A stretch of 64,000 bases of DNA from Bettongia penicillata ogilbyi (Eukaryota; Chordata; Mammalia; Diprotodontia; Potoroidae). The stretch spans positions 12,128,718 through 12,192,717 of the forward strand of contig JAJHZJ010000014.1 in NCBI GenBank assembly GCA_023548195.1, read 5' to 3'. Positions 57,716 to 64,000 of the stretch are shown piece by piece (the first letter of the stretch is position 1; every line of letters starts with the position of its first letter). The notes beneath the pieces were generated by a model. It was not told where the DNA came from. It did no database searches and saw nothing but the letters and a program-made list of their open reading frames with translations. Position numbers and translations under genes: made by a program.

Positions 57716-60700
57716 TGTTGTGCTGAGTTAAATGCAACTGGGCTAGAATGAGATGAAGTCAGGTGAGACTGGTCACCCTACCGGTCTGAGGGGAGAGAAA
57801 TGAAGCTGAGGGGTAAATAGGACTGAAACTAGTCTAGTTGACGTCTTACTGAGTTAAATAACATGCACTTCCAATGTGCTACTAGAGATAAGTTAGAAAT
57901 GGAGTTAAAACCTAACTGAGACTGAAACAAAGATGAGGTACAAATGAAACTGGGAGCTGGAACTCAGGATGAACTAGAACTTGGGTTGAACTAAGGATAC
58001 AACTGGGGCTCATGCGGAACTAGAGTCAGTGTTGAAATAGAAGACAGCAGGGGCTGAGCCTGGAGGTGAGGCTGAGCTGGAACTGGGGCTGAATTAGAGC
58101 TTATGTTGAACTAGGGGTACAGCCAGAGCTGAGGCTGGAACTGGGTCTGGGACTGAGGCTGTAGTCAAATCTGGGGCTAGGGCTGGGACTGAGCTAGAGC
58201 TGGGGTTGAAACTAGAGTGGAGGACAAGCTGGAAGTGAGGTTTGGATTGAGGCTGAGCTAGAACTGGGATTGAGGCTAAGCTGGGGCTGAGGTCAGAGCT
58301 GGGGTTGAACCAGAGTTGGGGTTGGGTCTGGAGCTGAGCTAGAGGTAGGGTTGGGGCTGAGCCGGGGTTGAAGCTGGGGTTGAACTACAGCTGGGGCTGG
58401 AGCTGGGGCTAAGCTAGACCTACAGCTGAGGCTGAACCAGAGTTGGGATGGAAACTAGAACAGGGGCTGAACTAGAGCTAGAGCTGGAGCTGGGGATGAG
58501 CTAGAGCTATGGCTAAGGCTTGGGGTAAACCAGAGCGGGGACTGAAACTAGAACAGCAGGTGAACTACAGCAGGGGTTGGGAATAGGGCTAAGCTAGAGC
58601 TATGGATGAGTCTGAACCACGGTTGGGATGGAAACTAGAACCGGGCTGAGCTACAGCCAGGGTTGGGGCTGGGCTGAGACTGAAGTTGGGACTAAGCTAG
58701 AGCTGGGGCTGGGACTGAGGCTAAGCTAGAACTGGGGCTGGGGCTAAGCTGGGGCTCGGGCTGAGCCAGGGCTGAGGTCAGACCAGGGGTTGAAGTAGAG
58801 CTAGTGCTGGGGCTGAGCTACAGCTGGGACTGAAACTAGAACAGCAGCTGAGGTAGAGCTGAGGTTACAACTGGGGTTGAACTAGAGCTAGAGCTAGCAC
58901 TGGGGATGGGCTACAGCTATAGCTAGGGATTGGGCTAAACTGGAGTTGGGACTGAAACTAGAACAGCAGGTAAGCTAGAGCTAAGCTTCCAGAAGGGGCT
59001 GGGGTGAGGCTGGGGCTGAGCTAGAGATAGGACTGGGTGGGAGCTAAAATTCCAATTGAGGGTGCCTTAGAGCTGAAGCTAAACTGAAGCTAGAGGTGGC
59101 TAGAGATGGGGCTTGGGATGAGCTAGGGCCAGAGCTGGATGTGGTTGAGGTAGAGTTGAGGTTGGAGCTGAGTTAGAGCCAGCGATGGGACTGAATAGAA
59201 ACTGGAGCTGGGTTACAGCTTCTACTAAGGATTGCTGGAGCTAGGACTAAATCAGAGCTAGAGGGGGAGCTAGAGAAATGATTGAACTGGAGCCAAAGTT
59301 GGGCGGCAGACAAGAGCTAAGGCTACTAGGATTGGGGCTGTAGCCAAGCTAGAAACAAGAGGAAAAACTGGAGCTAAAATAATGACGAATCTAAGTTGGA
59401 TCTGGAGCTGAACTAGTGCTTGGTCTGGGGCTAATTCTGAGTTGAGAACAGAGTTGTGCCTAAGTTGGAACCAGAGGGCTCACTGAACTTATGCTGGAGC
59501 AGGAGCTGAGGCTAGAATTGCACCAGGCTAGAACTGGGGCTATGGAAGAGCTAGAACTGGGGATAAAGCTGAGGCTGAGCTACAGCTAGGACTTTTCAGT
59601 CAAGCTGGAGCAAGAACTAAGGCTGTTCTGGTGCTAGTTTTGTTGTTGTAATGTGTCTGATGTTTTGTGATCCCATCTGGGATTTTGTCAGCAAAGGTGC
59701 TGGTGTGATTTGCCATTTCCTTCTCCAGCTCATTTCACAGATGACAGAACTAAGGCAAAGAGGGTTAAGTGAATTGCACAAGGTCACACAGCAAATAAGT
59801 ACAGGAGGATGGGTTTGAGCTCAGGAAGATGAGCCCTTCTGACTCCACACTCAGTTCTCTCTCTGTTCCACCTAGCTGCCCTGGACATGGGGCTAAAGTC
59901 ATGACTAAGCTAAAGCTAGGAAAAGAATTGGAACTGCAGCAACAGCTGCGACTGGGACTAGAACTAAGGTTGACACTCCGCTAGAATTATACCAGATCTC
60001 AGGCTGAGTTAGGGTTAGAGCCAAAGTTTCAATCAGGAATGAGGTTGAGTCAGAACTACAACTGACCAAGCTAGAGGCCACAGCTGACCTGAGCCTTCAG
60101 ACCAAAGGGGTTGGGCTGGAGATCTGGTCGGGTTTCACCTAAGGGTAACATGTGCTAACTTCCTACTGAGCCAGGCTGGAAACTGTTCTCCATTTTTCTT
60201 CCTGCTAAATTTTGACTGGGCATGAAACCAGGGTTAGGCTGGGTTTTAAAGCTAAGACTGAGCTAGAACTAACCTGTAAAGAGCCCTTCCTGGAGGTGAG
60301 ATGAGTATGATTGGAGGTTAATCCATATAGACCCCTTCCTGAGGTGACGTTGAGCAGGTGGGAAGCAGGCTAAGAATAGTTCATACTGATACCCTAGGCT
60401 GGTTCATCCTTGATCCTCTTCTGGAACAGGCCTTGGCTAAGCTAGGCCAGGGCTAGTGACTAAGGACCATATGTTACAGCAGATCGGGGCTACAGTTAGT
60501 ACACTATGGGGCTAAAGCTCAAACGAGTTTGGCTGAGCGAGCTCAGATCCATTAACACTTACTACTGAAGCTGAGTTGAACTGGACTGGGGCTAAAATTG
60601 GCCCAAAAAATGAGTGCCTTACCCAGTCATCTGAGTTTAACTGAGCTGAAGCTTTTCTAAATTGGTCCTGTGTTGGAACTGGGCATATCTAGGCTGGCCC

Positions 60701-60950
60701 AAACTGAAGAATGTGCTTAAGAGTTAAACAAGAAGGTAGGCTAATCTGGAACTGCTGATCCCATGCCAAACTTATAATGGTTGGTCTGAGGCTATCCTTG
60801 GTCTTTTCTAGACTGAGTTGAAATAAGCTGAGCTAGAAAGAATTGAATTTTGTCAGTCCATACAAAAACTGTCAGCTCAGCTGAGTTCAGAGCTACTTTG
60901 CACTCCATTAAAAACTGAGCTAAGTTGAATTAAGATGGTGATTCCCCAAC
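57716..60950 (+). repeat. Smu switch region
   Basis: A long tract of short degenerate repeats built on GAGCT, GGGCT, TGAGCT, CTGGGGCTG and AACTAGAGCT units. It is densest at 57,960-59,640 and fades in 59,885-60,950. The non-template strand is G-rich, and AGCT/WGCW sites, preferred AID targets, recur throughout. By position (between JH and CH1) and composition it is the donor switch region. Transcription opens R-loops, AID deaminates cytosines, and breaks are joined to downstream switch regions. The tract is split by a SINE at 59,638-59,882. Confidence 0.92.
59638..59882 (-). mobile_element. tRNA-derived SINE inside Smu
   Basis: On the minus strand the full family pattern is present, from the head ('cagggcagctaggtggaacagag') to the tail ('gatcacaaaacatcagacacattac'). 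Switch-type repeats resume immediately after it ('acatggggctaaagtcatgactaagct'). No clear target duplication is visible. Confidence 0.88.
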
Positions 60951-62073
60951 TAAGACTGGTCTAATTTTAACTGCCTGTCCATGAATTCCCTCTAAAACTT
61001 GGCTGTTTTATTCCATACTAACAGAACATGAAGCCCATGTTCTAGGCCAACTCCTATAGGACTTTTACTCACATCACAGGGGCCTGTCTCCTCAGGATAG
61101 TACTGGGGACTTGAAATGATGAGTCATTTCTCTTTCCTCCTTGTCTAAAAAGATGTTACATTTTTGGTTCTGGGGATCAGATGGCTCTGGGGAACCAAAT
61201 ACACCCCACTACACACACATACACACACACATATTGTCTAGATTTAGCCAGGAAGGAGTTTTTCTCCACAGGTGGGTGACTAGTTTCTCTAACTCTATTG
61301 ACCTAGAACTTAGGTGGAACCGAGGCTTAACTGAACCAATGAAAAGTGGAAAGTTCTTTTTTGCAATTTTAACCTAGAGTGTTTGACTTCTTTCTCTGTA
61401 GAGTGGAGCCTAAGGATTTGAGTGACCTGAGACAGAGCTTAACTTATATAAGACCTCTACTTCTGACAATAACTAGCACTGGTCTTTTTTCACTGAAGGA
61501 TTCTAGGGGTTCTTAATGTTTTTTGAGACATGGGCCTCTTTGTCTGGTGACATCCATAGATTTCTTCTTAAAGTAAAATGCATAAAATAAAATCTGTAAG
61601 ATTACAAACACAATGAATGATTTCTTTAAATTGATAGATCCTGGGTTAAGTTTCCCTATTTAGAAAATTTCCATATTTTAGAAGGGTTGGGATTTCAGAA
61701 TTGGGATTTCCATAAGGCTGATCTTCAGAAATATGTATCCTCATGTGTGGTGCCTTCAGTGACAAAACTGCTTCATCTTTTGCTGGGATGCCAGGCCTTA
61801 TAGGGAGTCCTAGTTCCTTTTCAGGGTGGATGAGTAGAAAATGGGGCATATGCAGGGGATGCATGAAAAGGAAGATATGATATACACTCATCTGGAGAAC
61901 TCGGGATAGTCAACTTACTGCATTTAACCTGTTCCAGCTTCTCATCTATGACTTTATGGACAAGGAAATTAGCCTTTCTTCCTCAGCTTTCCTTCCAGCC
62001 CTGCTGAAAAGGCTTTTATTTTTAACATTCTTCTTCTTCTTTCTGTTTTGTCCTCCTTTATCCTCTTCTTCAG
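60951..62073 (+). other. Intron between Smu and CH1
   Basis: No switch repeats and no exon seen. It includes a short CA patch (61,208-61,232). It ends in a long pyrimidine tract (about 62,020-62,071) and the CAG acceptor of CH1. Confidence 0.7.
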
Positions 62074-62391
62074 CTACCCCAGTTGCACCAAACCTCTTCT
62101 CCCTCTCCTCCTGTTGGAGTTCTCAAGAGAAAGATGCTCCTGTGGCTGTGGGTTGTTTGGCTAAGGATTTTCTACCTGATTCCATTAACTTCTCCTGGAA
62201 TTACCAAAACCAAAGTGCTGTGAGTAACAAAGACTTAAAGATCTTCCCATCCCTTATGAGTGGGAGCACATACACAGCCACCTCACAGGTGATCCTCCCT
62301 GCCAATGATGTCTTCCAAGGACAAGGTAGCTACTTGGTATGTAAGGCCCATCATTCTAAAGGCAACAAGGAAGTTCAAGTTTCACTCCAAG
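62074..62391 (+). CDS. IGHM: IgM heavy-chain constant exon CH1
   Basis: The exon is 318 bases and gives 106 residues, counting the Ala codon shared with the JH's last G (G|CT). It is bounded by a pyrimidine-rich acceptor (AG at 62,072-62,073) and the donor GTAAGA at 62,392. The protein begins ATPVAPNLFSLSSC. Ig-fold Cys28 (VGCLAKDF) and Cys90 (LVCKA) with Trp42 form the domain core. Cys14 is in the place used for the light-chain disulfide in IgM. VGCLAKDFLPDSINFSW closely resembles human Cmu1 VGCLAQDFLPDSITFSW, which identifies mu rather than another class. Potential N-glycosylation sites are NFS (39-41) and NQS (46-48). CH1 pairs with the light-chain constant domain in the B-cell receptor and secreted IgM. 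An ATG-led frame reading in from 61,956 is intron and not part of the mRNA. Confidence 0.97.
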
Positions 62392-62897
62392 GTAAGATCC
62401 AAAGTACAGCTCCTTCTTTATCTCTTCTTCCCTCCCTACCCTTACTTTGGTTCCATGAAGCAGAACTAGTCTACAGTTTTGAGGGGAACAAAACATCTCA
62501 GCAGATAGCACAGAATGTATGTCACACACATAAGTATTTTATACACAAACATCAGCTCATACACAAATACACAACAAATATATAGATATCCCAAAGTGCA
62601 TACACACACATATACTTGCCCATGCTCCTCCCTTGCTATAATGAGCTCAAAGAAGAGGTCTGATTTAAGGGAACTGTTAGGCTGCTCTCCATTCAAATAC
62701 TGATTGTTTATTGCAAGTTTCTTTATATCCTCAGAGTCATCCCCAGTGAAAGAAGCCAGGCTCAAAAAGGAGCCAAGAAAGGGGAGGATTCCTCTAGATA
62801 GACAAAGCTAGCAAAAGCAGAAGCTTTCTTTTGTTTGTGTCCTATCATGACAGGGACCTAACTCCCCTCAAACTTCCTGGATTTTTCTCCCATTCAG
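62392..62897 (+). other. CH1-CH2 intron
   Basis: About 506 bp with donor GTAAGA and an acceptor ending TTTTTCTCCCATTCAG. It contains a CA/TA-rich patch near 62,515-62,615. Small open frames here are not genes. Confidence 0.85.
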
Positions 62898-63230
62898 ATC
62901 CGGTCACTGTCAGTTCCCCTAACGTGACTGTGTATATCCCACCTCGTGATGCATTCTCCAGCTCTAGCCTAAGAACATCCAAGCTCATCTGTCAAGCCAC
63001 CGACTTCAGGCCAAACAAGATCAAGTTAACATGGCTTCAAGAAGGCAGGCCAGTTCTGTCAGGTGTCTCTACAAGTCAAGTCCTACCTGACAACTCTGGG
63101 GCCTACTTCGTGCAGAGTAGCCTGACTATCAGTGAGAATGACTGGCTCAGCCAAAGCACATTCACCTGCCGTGTAGAACATGAAGGAGCCCAATTCCAGA
63201 AGAATGTTTCCTCAACCTGTTTCAGTGGGG
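62898..63230 (+). CDS. IGHM: IgM heavy-chain constant exon CH2
   Basis: The exon is 333 bases and gives 111 residues, starting with the split Asp codon (G|AT) and ending in phase 1 before the donor GTAAGT at 63,231. Ig-fold Cys32 (KLICQATDF) and Cys91 (FTCRVEH) with Trp46 are in place. KLICQAT, SQSTFTCRV and the YIPPRDAF segment match mammalian Cmu2 (human VFVPPRDGF, KLICQAT, GQSMFTCRV). Cys108 near the end (SSTCFSG) corresponds to the Cys that links the two mu chains. N-glycosylation motifs are NVT (9-11) and NVS (103-105). In IgM this domain takes the place of a hinge. CH3, CH4, the secretory tailpiece and membrane exons are outside the window. Confidence 0.97.
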
Positions 63231-64000
63231 GTAAGTGATGCTTACGATGGAACACCTTGGAAGTGACTTAGAATTCCCAATTTCTAAAGTTCTACCTAAT
63301 GGCCCTATTTATAGGAGAGCCTCAGAGAAGTACTCTTCCCCAGGAAGCCCTCCTTAGTTCAGGACTTGGACCCAGAGGAAAGATGAACCAACAGGCCCAG
63401 AAAGACCCCTAACAGGTTGAAAACATAGATTCCAAAACCAAGATTTTAGTCCTGGTGATCTTAACTTATCTACGAATGAGATCAGCTCTGCTAAACAGGA
63501 ATCTGGTTTCTCCAAGAGCCTCAAACACTGATAATGGCTGCTTAGTCACTTATCCTGCCTTGTATGTGGCTGAGATCAGTGATGCTTAGGATCCTTTTCT
63601 CTTTTACTTGTATAGAGGCCCCTTGGAGAAGGGTGCATGAAAAATAATCCTAGATCTTCTCTCCAGCTAGAGAATGTTCACATTCTTCTTCTCTTATGAA
63701 GAATGAATTCAAGGAAATGGAAGCATACTGCAGCATGAGCATTTTGATTAGACATGAGAAAGGGAGTCCTAGGAGCTTTATTCAACAATCCTTGGAGTTG
63801 ATCACTGAGTAAAGGTAGAAACAGTCTTCCATGGGAACCAGGAAGAACATAGGAAATTCTCATATCTATAAGGGAAGTTAATACCTTCCTGGAAGAGAAG
63901 TTCTAAAGAACTCTGTAGAATGTATAAGATCTATAAGGTCGGATTGCCTGCCACTTTATCAAAAAGAAGAAAGCACTTAAACCCCCTGCTGAGTATGCAA
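63231..64000 (+). other. CH2-CH3 intron, start
   Basis: At least 770 bp with no CH3-like reading frame, so the intron continues past the window edge. No named repeat seen. Confidence 0.75.

Noticed and set aside
61956..62585. A 209-codon ATG-led frame spanning CH1
   Set aside because: The first part is intron pyrimidine tract and the last part runs past the CH1 donor; only 62,074-62,391 is exon.
1..64000. CRISPR arrays, bacterial operons, riboswitches, tRNA or rRNA genes
   Set aside because: None seen; tRNA-like stretches are SINE heads, and the window is vertebrate genomic DNA.
1..64000. VH segment or germline-joined VDJ
   Set aside because: I found no V-type leader, no paired framework cysteines with YYC ending, and no 23-RSS following such a frame.

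Overview
This window is the D-J-Cmu part of a mammalian immunoglobulin heavy-chain (IGH) locus, read 5' to 3' on the + strand. The host is almost certainly a marsupial. The two constant exons near the right end encode IgM CH1 and CH2, each with the Ig-fold cysteine pair and core tryptophan. The interspersed repeats are marsupial in character: L1 ORF2 copies, ORF1-only L1 relatives (HAL1 type), and tRNA-derived and RTE-tailed SINEs. A Monodelphis-like opossum fits best, but the species is an inference and cannot be fixed from the sequence alone.

Layout. 1-12,020: nested and chimeric L1/HAL1 debris, including one HAL1-type element with an open ORF1 (2,921-4,021). 12,600-16,210: four D-like segments flanked by 12-bp-type recombination signal sequences (RSS). 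Three of them form a tandemly amplified group within a wider local duplication. 17-51.8 kb: about 36 kb with no recognisable gene segment, filled with L1, HAL1, SINE and LTR insertions. These include a 3 kb L1 with a nearly complete reverse transcriptase region, two adjacent HAL1 elements, an inverted SINE pair and a decayed class-I-like endogenous retrovirus (about 43,980-49,631). 51.8-54.3 kb: six JH-like segments, of which only the fourth and fifth look usable; the other four carry stops, frameshifts or lost ends. 54.3-57.7 kb: AT-rich JH-Cmu intron with a motif cluster that may be the Emu enhancer (about 55,620-55,790). 57.7-60.95 kb: the Smu switch region, dense in GAGCT/GGGCT-type repeats and interrupted by a SINE. 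62,074-62,391 and 62,898-63,230: IGHM CH1 and CH2. CH3 and CH4 lie beyond the right edge.

How it works together. RAG joins a D (12-RSS) to a JH (23-RSS), then a V (none in this window) to DJ. The rearranged JH is spliced from its 3' donor to the CH1 acceptor; the phases match (JH ends on one base, CH1 starts with two). Smu is the donor region for class switching. All locus-level roles come from established IGH biology; the sequence shows the segments, RSSs, splice sites and switch repeats. No VH segment and no protein-coding gene other than IGHM and transposon ORFs was found.
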